Assembly (NCBI GenBank): GCA_019694955.1
Contig: JAIBAX010000036.1
Span: 1-45,316 of the forward strand
Length of the DNA: 45,316 nucleotides
Source of the DNA: Chitinophagales bacterium
GTDB taxonomy: Bacteria; Bacteroidota; Bacteroidia; Chitinophagales; JADIYW01
Direction: 5' to 3'
A program made the position numbers and the translations under genes. Position 1 is the stretch's first letter. Each line of letters begins with the position of its first letter. This document shows positions 25,599 to 34,154 of this stretch, one piece after another. The notes beneath the pieces were generated by a model. The model saw nothing but the letters and a program-made list of their open reading frames with translations. It did no database searches and was not told the DNA's origin.

Positions 25599-26701
25599 AA
25601 TGCCTCAATTTCACGCTCAATATGTTGGCGATGCTCATTATTTCTGATCCAATTGGTTCTAGTTTGGATATACCTCAGTTTATCTTTGATGACATTTTGC
25701 TCTTCAAAGGTGAGGTTGCCACTGTTCCATTTTTCTGTTAGCAGAAGGATTTCCTTTGCAAGTTCTTCTGCATTGGGTGTTTTATTATACATTGCCTGAG
25801 GGTGTGCCTTTGGTGCCTCATCTTTTTCAATTATACTATCGATAATGCCTGCCAATATTTCTATCTGCTCTTCGGTATCCCAAATATATTTCAGCACCCA
25901 AAGATCCGATAGAATGGCGGTATCTCTACCACAAATCAAAGCACTGGCAGCCAAAAGATTTTGCACTTTTACGGCACGGCGGTCAGATACTTTTATTCCG
26001 GTGTTCCTCAAATTATGGATAATGTCTACATATTGTTTTCGAATGGGTGTAAGATCTACTTGGCGACTTTGCTGTTGTAACTCAATAATGTCATCCGGTG
26101 TTATTTCCGGTTTTTGTTCGACTGTTTTGTTTTCCAGTTTCCAACCTGCTAAGAGCACTTCCTCCAATCGGTCTGTATCGACATAATCACATCTTACCCG
26201 AATAAGAAACCTGTCCAGGAGTGCATTCAAGGCTTCATCTTCCGGCAATACATTGCTGGCACCAACAAACATGAGTGAGGGGAGTTTTCTGGTTTCTTTT
26301 CCCCTGCGAAAGATTCGTTCGTTTAGTGCCATCAGCAAACTGTTAAGGATGGCACTATTTGCGTTGAAGATTTCATCTAAAAACACTAAAGAGGCCTCTG
26401 GCATCATACCTTCGGTATTGGTTACCAACTCTCCTTCTTTAAGTTTACGAATATCAAACGGCCCGAATATTTCATTGGGTTCGGTAAACCTTGTCAGCAA
26501 ATATTCAAAATTTTTACCGTCTTTTACACAAGATGACAGCATTCGTATGATGGCACTTTTCGCCGTTCCCGGTGGACCTAATAAGAAAGCATTTTCTCTG
26601 GCTATTAAGCTTATTCCTAATAAATCGACGATTTCATCTTTACCGACGAATGCATCTTTCACAAACTGCAGTACTTGATTTAGTAGTTCTATTTTATTCA
26701 T
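25571..26701 (-). CDS. MoxR-family AAA+ ATPase
   Basis: 376 residues. AAA+ core with Walker A GPPGTAKS (about 42-49), the MoxR-typical TRFTEPNEIFGPFD after it, Walker B LVFLDEIFNAN (about 105), sensor/NALLDRF region with arginine-finger candidates (about 160-170), and a helical lid. A C-terminal helical tail (about 300-376) with TRTNWIRNNEHRQHIEREIEALWKK resembles the RavA-like subclass. MoxR ATPases remodel or activate target proteins with a vWA co-factor, which is the neighbour two genes downstream. Overlaps the preceding gene by 8 bases. This is the motor of the operon. Confidence 0.93.
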   Translation of the reverse strand: MNKIELLNQVLQFVKDAFVGKDEIVDLLGISLIARENAFLLGPPGTAKSAIIRMLSSCVKDGKNFEYLLTRFTEPNEIFGPFDIRKLKEGELVTNTEGMMPEASLVFLDEIFNANSAILNSLLMALNERIFRRGKETRKLPSLMFVGASNVLPEDEALNALLDRFLIRVRCDYVDTDRLEEVLLAGWKLENKTVEQKPEITPDDIIELQQQSRQVDLTPIRKQYVDIIHNLRNTGIKVSDRRAVKVQNLLAASALICGRDTAILSDLWVLKYIWDTEEQIEILAGIIDSIIEKDEAPKAHPQAMYNKTPNAEELAKEILLLTEKWNSGNLTFEEQNVIKDKLRYIQTRTNWIRNNEHRQHIEREIEALWKKILQTI

Positions 26702-27338
26702 CTAACGCTAATATATTTTTAAATTCATACCAATAATCATCGACAAAAATACCTAAGTTGGCTTTAATATGTTCCTTAAACACTGGTTTTTGTGCTAAAG
26801 CTATTTTCTTGACTGCAATAATCCTATCAACATATAATTGGAGTAAACCATCATTTTGGGTTACCCAAGAAATATCCAACTGTTCTATTGGTAAATTGTA
26901 ACGCACACCTGAGTAATGCCATCGAATCAATAACGGTTCTAATACATTTATAAGAACATCTTCAACATCTATATCTCGAAGGTTCTTAATAATATCCGGC
27001 AGAAAACGCAGGCATAAATCTGCAGAAAGTACCGTTGATGGTGTTATTTTTCCAGCATAATCAGGTAGTAATGATGGCAAGTCCTCTTCCATATGTTCTC
27101 TATATAACATTAACTGACAAGCGATATAAACTGTTTTAGCTGCCCACAAAGCGGCACTTTCATCAAAAGGTGGTACTGTATAAGGGAATCCTACCGCTTC
27201 CAAGTGATATTGTTCTTGTAAATAAGCGCCCATTTCCTTAGCTTCTGTCTCCTCAATCTTTAGCACGTTCACATATAACATCACCTCTTCTTTCTCTCGA
27301 AGTTGACGTATCATTTTTAGGAAATATTGTTCTTTCAT
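26694..27338 (-). CDS. bpX4-like helical protein, first gene of the MoxR-vWA operon
   Basis: 214 residues from the ATG at 27336-27338; an in-frame TTG 18 bases upstream is possible. Almost entirely alpha-helical, with a central FDESAALWAAKTVYIACQLMLYR and IDVEDVLINVLEPLLIRWHYSGVRY, and a C-terminal VDDYWYEFKNILALDE. The AALWAAK segment and overall length resemble bpX4 of MoxR-vWA-beta-propeller systems. It overlaps the MoxR ATPase gene by 8 bases. About 350 bases of DNA without a convincing gene separate it from the PD40 gene upstream, so the operon promoter should lie there. Confidence 0.62.
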   Translation of the reverse strand: MKEQYFLKMIRQLREKEEVMLYVNVLKIEETEAKEMGAYLQEQYHLEAVGFPYTVPPFDESAALWAAKTVYIACQLMLYREHMEEDLPSLLPDYAGKITPSTVLSADLCLRFLPDIIKNLRDIDVEDVLINVLEPLLIRWHYSGVRYNLPIEQLDISWVTQNDGLLQLYVDRIIAVKKIALAQKPVFKEHIKANLGIFVDDYWYEFKNILALDE

Positions 27339-27690
27339 AACAAGGGTAATATTCAATGATAGTCTTCTATTATATGGTTGTTATTGAGACAAGTACCTTC
27401 TTTCAGATAAAGATTGCGTTTTATACTCCAAACAGTGTTGACCGTCTATAAATAAAAACGCTCTTCCTAATTCATATACAAAAGCACTGATTTTGACCAT
27501 TAGAATATTTAATAATTCTACATCATTCAAGTATTTGGCAATACCCCAAAAACCTACATTATTGATAAGCGATGCTCTTTTATTCATTGATTGCCAGAAT
27601 TTCTTTATATATCTATTGCGTCAAAGTTAATAAAACACTCCAAAAAAGATACCATTAAAGGAGCAAAAGGCCACAAGAAAAACCAATAAA

Positions 27691-28629
27691 TCATTCTATA
27701 ATGTCAGAAATATCTACTTTATACAACCTACTGCTTCCGTTCTCGTACTTATTCATTTCTTCCAAGGCTTCCTCTAAGGACATGTTTTCTTTTGGTGTAG
27801 GCGAAAATGCCGTCCTTCTACTGGTAAAATATAAGATGCCCTGCGTATCGACATAAGGACAATAATCCATTTGGGGAGCATTGATTTTCTCTCCTAAATT
27901 TTGCGGGGAACTCCAAACACCGTCTTTATGGAAACTTATGTATAAATCGCCGCTTCCAAAACCATCGGCTTTGTTGTAACCCGTAAAGATGATATAGGAT
28001 TCATCGGGCGCAACAAATGCATTAAACTCATAACCGGAGGTATTAATAGAATCGCTCACACTTATTGGCGGATTATAGTGTTGTCCATTCCATTGGCATA
28101 CAAATATGTCATCTTTACCTTTAGAATTTATACCATCTGAGGTGAAATATAGGTGATTTGAAGTAGTGAGGGAAGGGAAAAATTCATTATCTGTTGAATT
28201 CACGGGTACTCCGGGGTTTATTGGCTTATTCCAAGCTGAGGAAATATCGTTCCTTTCCACATACCATATATCAAAGTCTTTAGCTTCTGAAGTGGTATCG
28301 TTCAATGGGCGATTAGAAACAAAAAACAGTTTCTTTCCATCAGGTGAAAAGGTTGGCTCGAGATCGTTGTATTTACCGGAAAAGCTTGCCATTTGTGGCG
28401 AAGACCATTTCTTGCCTTTTTTTCTGATAACTACAATATATGACAATTCACTATTGAATGTTTGTATGGAGAAATACGCCTCATCGCCCTTTGGCGAAAT
28501 GGCAATATCTCTCACTGCGGGAAACTTGGAAACGATAGTTGGAATAAATGGCTCCGGCTGCTCTTGCGACTGTGCATAGCTTAATCTTATAATTCCTATA
28601 AAAACAATGAATATCAACGCTGTTCTCAT
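27691..28629 (-). CDS. PD40 (WD40-like beta-propeller) secreted protein
   Basis: 312 residues with a signal peptide (about 1-19, ending SYAQ). Six-bladed TolB-like propeller built from PD40 repeats: ISPKGDEAYFSI, LEPTFSPDGKKLFFVSNRP, FFPSLTTSNHLYFTSDG, NAFVAPDESYIIFTGYN and a blade near YCPYVDTQGILYFTSRR. Such proteins bind other proteins or envelope polymers rather than acting as enzymes. A helical tail MSLEEALEEMNKYENGSSRLYKVDI ends the protein. Located just downstream of the dGTPase gene (18-base gap), so possibly co-transcribed, without obvious functional link. Confidence 0.85.
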   Translation of the reverse strand: MRTALIFIVFIGIIRLSYAQSQEQPEPFIPTIVSKFPAVRDIAISPKGDEAYFSIQTFNSELSYIVVIRKKGKKWSSPQMASFSGKYNDLEPTFSPDGKKLFFVSNRPLNDTTSEAKDFDIWYVERNDISSAWNKPINPGVPVNSTDNEFFPSLTTSNHLYFTSDGINSKGKDDIFVCQWNGQHYNPPISVSDSINTSGYEFNAFVAPDESYIIFTGYNKADGFGSGDLYISFHKDGVWSSPQNLGEKINAPQMDYCPYVDTQGILYFTSRRTAFSPTPKENMSLEEALEEMNKYENGSSRLYKVDISDIIE

Positions 28630-28647
28630 ATATTTTTCTTGAGTAGA

Positions 28648-30012
28648 TTATAAAGTCATACCGATTTCTATGCCTTTGATTTTTTTGTAGAGGTCTGTTG
28701 CATAGTTATCTGTCATTCCGGAAACGTAATCTATGATGCCAAGCACCTGTTCATAAGGAGTCTTGTCCTCATACAAAAATTGATTGGGCACTAATCTAAG
28801 TGCTTTTTTATCGGACTGCCTCCGCGCTTCTTTGGGAATTAATACGGGAAGTATAAAATGCTGTAACAGTTCATACATGACATTGTATCCGGCGTTTTCT
28901 ATTTCCACAACGGAACGATGGTTATAGATGTTTTCGATAGAATAGTACTCGATATCTTTTAATGCAGCACAATCTTCCTTAATCATCTCATAGATGGGCG
29001 CTTTTAGGTTTCCTTGAAGAATGTTATCGAAATTATCCTGATAGATTTGTACGGTCATTCTTGTAAGGGCGCTGATAGACTTTGCTCTGAGGTAGGAAAT
29101 GCGGTCGTTTTTATCTTTTAAGATGTTGAGTTTTTCTTTCACTGTAGCCATGCTATCAAAACCCATGTTGTCAATTAGATTGACGAGAATATCTTCACAA
29201 CTTCTATGATCAACAATACCTAAGCGGTGCGCATCTTCCATGTCGATGATATTATAGCAGATATCATCGGCCGCTTCTACCAACCAAACAAATGGATGTC
29301 TAAAGTAGCAGCAAGGTTCCGCTTGCGCCAATATCATTTGTGTTGCTGTTGCAATATCGAAAAAGGTATTTTTTTCGGACTGAAAGAAGCCAAACTTTTT
29401 GCGATGCAAAGCATTTTTTGATTTCCCGGTGGACTCACAGGGATATTTCGCTATGGATGCCAACGTGGAATAGGTAAGCTTGAGACCGCCTTCATCTTTT
29501 CCATTCTGCTGTTGTGTCAGCACACGAATGGCGTTTGCATTGCCTTCGAAATGAATAAAATCTGACCATTCTTTCTCCGAGAATCTTTCTCGTAAATCGC
29601 TTTCGTTCCGCTGAAAGAAGCTGGCGATGGCATCTTCTCCTGAATGTCCAAAAGCCGGATTACCTATATCATGACATAAACAGGCGGAGGAGATGACATT
29701 GTATAGGCTGTGTTTATAAAAATCACGAGAATCTTCTGTTAGTTCATTTTCATATTTTTGGCAAATAAAATCTCCAATCAATGTTCCCAGCGAGCGACCG
29801 ACGGATGCTACTTCTAGGGAATGCGTCAATCTATTATGGACGAATACGGTTCCTGGAAGTGGGAAGACTTGTGTTTTATTTTGCAGTCTGCGGAAGGAGG
29901 ATGAGAAGATGATGCGATCAAAATCTCTTTGATACTCTGAACGTTGGTCAGAAGATGCCGACACATGCGAAGCGCCGGTTCGTTTATTGGAATAAAGTTG
30001 ATTTAGCACCAT
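28648..30012 (-). CDS. dgt: Deoxyguanosinetriphosphate triphosphohydrolase
   Basis: 454-residue HD-domain enzyme that hydrolyses dGTP to deoxyguanosine and triphosphate. Family signatures: FDRIIFSSSFRRLQNKTQVFP (about 31-51), RLTHSLEVASVGRSLG with metal His64, and LCHDIGNPAFGHSGEDAI with H114-D115; a late EAADDICYNIIDMEDAHRLG (about 248) supplies the remaining metal Asp. Length is typical for bacterial Dgt. Adjacent genes are unrelated. It could also act in phage defence by depleting dNTPs, as some HD triphosphohydrolases do, but the sequence looks like the ordinary housekeeping form. Confidence 0.94.
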   Translation of the reverse strand: MVLNQLYSNKRTGASHVSASSDQRSEYQRDFDRIIFSSSFRRLQNKTQVFPLPGTVFVHNRLTHSLEVASVGRSLGTLIGDFICQKYENELTEDSRDFYKHSLYNVISSACLCHDIGNPAFGHSGEDAIASFFQRNESDLRERFSEKEWSDFIHFEGNANAIRVLTQQQNGKDEGGLKLTYSTLASIAKYPCESTGKSKNALHRKKFGFFQSEKNTFFDIATATQMILAQAEPCCYFRHPFVWLVEAADDICYNIIDMEDAHRLGIVDHRSCEDILVNLIDNMGFDSMATVKEKLNILKDKNDRISYLRAKSISALTRMTVQIYQDNFDNILQGNLKAPIYEMIKEDCAALKDIEYYSIENIYNHRSVVEIENAGYNVMYELLQHFILPVLIPKEARRQSDKKALRLVPNQFLYEDKTPYEQVLGIIDYVSGMTDNYATDLYKKIKGIEIGMTL

Positions 30013-30146
30013 ATATTCAAATGACCGACAAAGATACGGGAATATCTTTTACATTCTTACTTACTTACTGCTAACAAATCTCTTACCTCCATAAGTACGA
30101 ACCCCAAAGCAAACATGCCTTTAATTTATTTGAAAATACATTAGCG

Positions 30147-30629
30147 TTATAACTCATATTTCAATCCCAATTCCTTGAAAAACTTTTTTAATTTGCCCCA
30201 TGTTTCAATACCAATACCTTGAAAACTGACAGCTTCAATTTCGTAACTTTTGCATTGGAAACAAAGTGTAAGATAAATCAACTGACTATTTTTGTATGCA
30301 AAAATAGTATGGTGTGGTAAGAAACAATTGCCTTGACCATTAACTTTTGGTGGTGCTCTCCAAAAATCGACAAATTGCTGTTTTTCCTTATTGTTCAGTT
30401 TGACCCTTTCTTTTATTATTTGCTCATTAATCCTTCCATCTACCAATAATACAGGCAAAGACATTTCATTACCGAAACTATCTAATACGGCTGCGGTGGC
30501 ATTAGAAGTAAGCTCATGACTAACAATGACAATAGAATCTGCATTATTTAGAAAATCTAACCAACTAGCCTTGTTTTGTGCAGATACATTTCCGACAATG
30601 ACAATAAAAAGAATAATACTCCATTTCAT
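30147..30629 (-). CDS. Secreted hypothetical protein
   Basis: 160 residues, no family recognised. Signal peptide about 1-17 (WSIILFIVIVGNVSAQ). The mature part begins as an alpha/beta domain (NADSIVIVSHELTSNATAAVLDSFGN) and has a Cys-containing GQGNCFLPHHTIFAYKNSQLIYLTLCFQCKSYEI region where three Cys and two adjacent His might form a metal site or disulphide; this is speculative. The GIETWGKLKKFFKELGL C-terminus is helical. Stand-alone gene, 30 bases from the CYTH gene on the same strand. Confidence 0.7.
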   Translation of the reverse strand: MKWSIILFIVIVGNVSAQNKASWLDFLNNADSIVIVSHELTSNATAAVLDSFGNEMSLPVLLVDGRINEQIIKERVKLNNKEKQQFVDFWRAPPKVNGQGNCFLPHHTIFAYKNSQLIYLTLCFQCKSYEIEAVSFQGIGIETWGKLKKFFKELGLKYEL

Positions 30630-30659
30630 CAGAAAAAAGTTAAATTATCAAAAACCTAC

Positions 30660-31127
30660 TCACCATTTTACATAAGGATGTTCAAGTAAGTTAACATTAT
30701 AATACCTGATATCATCCGTAACTTCTTCTGTTACCCATAGGGGTTTCTCGAATGGCTCATGCTCACTCAACAGTTCTATTTCTGCTACGACCAAGCCATC
30801 ATTTGTATCATGAAACACATCTACTTCCCAACATTTCCCGCTGAACTCAATTGGATACCTGGTTTTGGAGATACGCTTTTCAGTAAACAGCTTGAGTAAT
30901 TGTTCAACATCTTCTGTTGGAATCTCATATTCAAACTCAGTACGCACAGCGCCCTTATTAATTCCTTTTATTGTAAGGGTGGATGTATCATCGGTTCTCC
31001 TAACACGTATAGTGCATTCGGGATTAGCAGATAGATATCCTTGTTGAATCAGTATTCCCTTTGGCTTTTTCACTTTCTCCCACAAATCTTTATTAATGAG
31101 AAACTTGCGTTCAATCTCTTGTGGCAT
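30660..31127 (-). CDS. CYTH-domain phosphatase/triphosphatase-like protein
   Basis: 155-residue CYTH protein. The signature EIERKFLI (residues 4-11, ExExK) opens the protein, then LIQQGYLS, CTIRVRRTDD, TLTIKG and VVAEIELLSEHEPFEKPLWVTEEVTDD form the closed beta tunnel with acidic metal-binding and basic substrate-binding residues. Bacterial relatives hydrolyse inorganic triphosphate or thiamine triphosphate, or (CyaB) make cAMP; this short single-domain form fits triphosphatase better, but the substrate is not decided by sequence. Short spacing to the following secreted protein may be chance. Confidence 0.9.
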   Translation of the reverse strand: MPQEIERKFLINKDLWEKVKKPKGILIQQGYLSANPECTIRVRRTDDTSTLTIKGINKGAVRTEFEYEIPTEDVEQLLKLFTEKRISKTRYPIEFSGKCWEVDVFHDTNDGLVVAEIELLSEHEPFEKPLWVTEEVTDDIRYYNVNLLEHPYVKW

Positions 31128-31139
31128 GACTCATTATTT

Positions 31140-32969
31140 TCAATTGATATAATATTTCAATGTGTATATATTTTCTTTATGTCGGGTAGTCATAATATAT
31201 ATGCCCGCAGGGAGGTGCAAAGAATTTCTAAATAAAACATCCTGCAACTCGTGTCTATCTGCACTATGTAAATCTTTCAATTTAACGCCAAGTGTATTAT
31301 AAACAATCAATTCTCCCGATTCAAATAACACATCCATAAATTGTTGTATAGAAAGATTGGGCGTGGCTATTGCCGAAATGTTATTTGCACTTATTTCTAT
31401 CAGTTGAACACTCTGTGGAGACATGTCCACCGGAATTAGCAGTTTATCGTTATTTCTTGATAAAATGGTAGAATCCTCTTGCGGTGGTTCATTGATTAGT
31501 GCATTTCGCTCAATTTTATACGTTTTAATTTTGTAACTGTTAGCAGCTATATAATTATTGATATCAGAGATATCTAAGGTAATATTGGTAACACGTTCGT
31601 CCGGTCTGCCCAAATATCTGGTTAAAAGTATTTTGATAGAGTTATCTCCATAAGTTGCCATTGTGCTAACATCATGTGTTGTATCTCCATAATTGATACC
31701 GGATAGTTTCATCTTTGTGTCTTCCAATTGATTAAATAAGTATATGCCATAACCTCCCGGTGTGATATTATCTTCTTCATCAATGAAGCAGTTTCCACAC
31801 TTCAATAAGAAGTGATTGGCATCATCCATACCGCCAGCTTCCATTTCTATCATTGTACCAGCAAAGTAAGCAGCCATATCGGAGGCGAAAAACAATGAAT
31901 CCAATGACCCACCGCCACCGCTAAAATTCCATTCAGAATTTAGCAACTGCTTATCCGGAAACAGTTGCTTCATGCGTTTAGCCTGATTATATCCATCTTT
32001 GGCGCTGGCCCAAGGTTTTAGACGAATCAGTCCGGGTACAATATCTTCGACAATCGGTACACTTACGAATGAAAATGGATAATTTCCATACCAATGCCAA
32101 TTTATTTGATCGATTTCAAGGCTGTCTTGGTTGGCTTTATTTTGGATAAGGGTATTATAGTATGTTGAGAAACCGAAAGGATTTGCGACACTGTGCGAAC
32201 TAAAGGATAAGGGAATGGCGTATTCATTCTCCACCTCTTCTACTGCTTTTGCCATGGGTTTATGAATTCGTTCATAAAATTGATCCATACTACCAATAAA
32301 GTATCCAGGCGAATCAATCTCATTCCATCCTTCAAATAAGGTGACTGGCGTCTTGCCTTGATTTTGCCTGTCTATTGAAAAAGCCTTTACCAATGTCTTT
32401 GTTAACTCCTTAAATTGCTCTACACTCTTGGGAGGTCTATTTTTCAAGTCAATAAGTGTTGCAATATCTGGAGGGATGAGTGGCAAAATATCTTCAGGAA
32501 TTTCTGTGGCTAAACACACCGGCATCTCAGTGAACCAAATCCTCACGTTATAACCTGCTTCCTGCAATTGATCAATATTCCAGTTTGCAATCCGCAATAT
32601 ATTACTATCTATTTGTTGCTGCTCACAATTATAGATTTTTTGATAGTCCAATTCTAATCGCATAGTTCGGTTATTATGACCAAAGAACATAGTTTTAAAG
32701 GTTTCAAAAGCATTTGGCGTGTTTTCTGGCGTGTAAGTTTCATAGTCGTGGTGACACATTCCTGCCACACCCCAATTCAGCGGTTGATGTTCTTGCAAAG
32801 AGGTGGGTACATCTACAGTGATATACAATGAATCGATATACGCCGGAGAAATTACACCATTATCATATAATTGCGCTTTTTGCAAGGCATCCTGACAGTT
32901 ATTAATACCGGATCCTAGGAAATTTGCTGTCAGCAAAATAAATTTGATAAACTCAATAACTTCATTCAT
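31140..32969 (-). CDS. Clan-A glycoside hydrolase-like protein with T9SS-type tail
   Basis: 609 residues. A TIM-barrel domain (about 60-420) has a WNE acid/base motif at residues 215-217 (E217 in FEGWNEIDSPGYF) and a candidate nucleophile E346 in LLNSEWNFSGGGG, the spacing and wording of GH39-type clan-A enzymes (beta-xylosidase/iduronidase relatives). A beta-sandwich follows, and a C-terminal domain (about 525-609: GELIVYNTLGVKLKDL, LPAGIYIMTT) matches T9SS sorting tails. The N-terminus MNEVIEFIKFILLTANFLGSGI is hydrophobic but a poor signal peptide; the chosen ATG may not be the true one. Probably a secreted glycan hydrolase; substrate unknown. Confidence 0.78.
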   Translation of the reverse strand: MNEVIEFIKFILLTANFLGSGINNCQDALQKAQLYDNGVISPAYIDSLYITVDVPTSLQEHQPLNWGVAGMCHHDYETYTPENTPNAFETFKTMFFGHNNRTMRLELDYQKIYNCEQQQIDSNILRIANWNIDQLQEAGYNVRIWFTEMPVCLATEIPEDILPLIPPDIATLIDLKNRPPKSVEQFKELTKTLVKAFSIDRQNQGKTPVTLFEGWNEIDSPGYFIGSMDQFYERIHKPMAKAVEEVENEYAIPLSFSSHSVANPFGFSTYYNTLIQNKANQDSLEIDQINWHWYGNYPFSFVSVPIVEDIVPGLIRLKPWASAKDGYNQAKRMKQLFPDKQLLNSEWNFSGGGGSLDSLFFASDMAAYFAGTMIEMEAGGMDDANHFLLKCGNCFIDEEDNITPGGYGIYLFNQLEDTKMKLSGINYGDTTHDVSTMATYGDNSIKILLTRYLGRPDERVTNITLDISDINNYIAANSYKIKTYKIERNALINEPPQEDSTILSRNNDKLLIPVDMSPQSVQLIEISANNISAIATPNLSIQQFMDVLFESGELIVYNTLGVKLKDLHSADRHELQDVLFRNSLHLPAGIYIMTTRHKENIYTLKYYIN

Positions 32970-33046
32970 GCGTAAATTTAAAATAATTATGTGAAGTTAA
33001 CGTGAATTTGGGAATGAATAAAGCATATATTTCTGATAATGAATAA

Positions 33047-33140
33047 TCACAAAAGTAATTATAAAATAGTCGATTTGTAAAATCCGATTCCCTGTTCATA
33101 CGTCCACACGTGAACACGAGTGGACTACTTTATAAATCAA
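33047..33140 (+). repeat. ~95-bp hairpin element, copy 2
   Basis: Direct counterpart of 15721-15812, with the same left block (TCACAAAAGTAATTATAAAA), central hairpin TGTTCATACGT/ACACGTGAACA and right block GGACTACTTTATAAATC. It lies in the 318-base gap 32970-33287, which otherwise holds CACAAAG-like short direct repeats and no gene. Confidence 0.88.
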
Positions 33141-33287
33141 TGTTTTATCATCTGTTATATTAGTAAACTTGGTTTTGGTTATTTCTTAACCGCAAAGTCG
33201 CAATGAATACTCGGAGTCACAGAGAAATCCTTGCTCCCGACTTATATTATTAGTCAGGACTTCATTAACATTATATGATTCTATACA

Positions 33288-34112
33288 TCACCAACCATCC
33301 TTCAGCAGTCTTAATGCTGCCGTCTTGCTACATCCTTGGTATTTTGCATAAGCCGAAGCGCCTAAATCCCTGATTTGTACAGATGTTTTCCCGGCGATAT
33401 ATCCTGAAAGGGCATCATGCAGGGTATAAGCCTCTGGACTCATCAGTCCGGTAGACCATAATAATGGTTGAACATTCGCATTTTGTAATTCTGGTGCAAA
33501 GAATTGACTACTATAGCAAGCAAGGATAATAGTTTTTCTCTGTATGCCATCTGTATTAACGTAATCACCTGCTAAGTCAAAATCCATTAAGCCATCATGA
33601 CCAATATAAGCTATGAGTGCAGCATTTCCATTTGTTCCGATGATTCTTCCGTTTACAGTCATGGTATCTTTTAACAACCCAGCACTTGCAGATAAAAATG
33701 CATCCGTACATTTGTTAATATACTTACCATTATAGGCCTCAGCTACAAGATAATAATCACTGGATTTGTTCTTAAAAACCAATCTTTCCAAGATGATAGA
33801 ATCAGGCTTTTCCGTTTTAACCAATGTCCACTCGTGACTATTTTTGAAATATGTCCGCACACCATAAGCGCAACCCCAATACAAGTTATTATCTGCATCC
33901 TGACCGTTGCCGATGTTTTTTGGTACGGGTACAATACCTTGATATTTATTATCACATAATGCTACATATAGATGAATGGTATGCGCTGAAGAATCATATT
34001 CGACTAAATTATTTTGCTCCTGAGCAGCAACGGAAGTATAAAAGGAATACTCATTCTTATTTTGGTGGCAACCAAAAAAAAAGAATACTATCCAGAAAAA
34101 AATACGATGCAT
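33288..34112 (-). CDS. Lipoprotein with possible caspase-like (clan CD) dyad
   Basis: 274-residue lipoprotein (lipobox FFFGC, Cys15). No named family recognised with confidence, but homologous hypothetical proteins are known to me. The middle carries AYIGHDGLMDFDL with H172 and IILACYSSQFF with C199, placed after hydrophobic strands as the His-Gly and Ala-Cys blocks are in clan CD proteases (caspases, gingipains). Spacing of 27 residues is short compared with caspases. The N-terminal part includes HTIHLYVALCDNKYQGIVPVPKNIGNGQDADNNLYWGCAYGVRTYF. An envelope protease is a hypothesis; a non-catalytic relative is also possible. Monocistronic by appearance. Confidence 0.65.
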   Translation of the reverse strand: MHRIFFWIVFFFFGCHQNKNEYSFYTSVAAQEQNNLVEYDSSAHTIHLYVALCDNKYQGIVPVPKNIGNGQDADNNLYWGCAYGVRTYFKNSHEWTLVKTEKPDSIILERLVFKNKSSDYYLVAEAYNGKYINKCTDAFLSASAGLLKDTMTVNGRIIGTNGNAALIAYIGHDGLMDFDLAGDYVNTDGIQRKTIILACYSSQFFAPELQNANVQPLLWSTGLMSPEAYTLHDALSGYIAGKTSVQIRDLGASAYAKYQGCSKTAALRLLKDGW

Positions 34113-34154
34113 AATATTATTCCAACGTAATTTTCTTGTAATTATTATGGTGTT

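Noticed and set aside
27381..27587. 68-codon minus-strand open frame upstream of the MoxR operon
   Set aside because: No family, no clear ribosome-binding site, and composition typical of non-coding AT-rich DNA; more likely the promoter region of the operon, though a small gene is not excluded.
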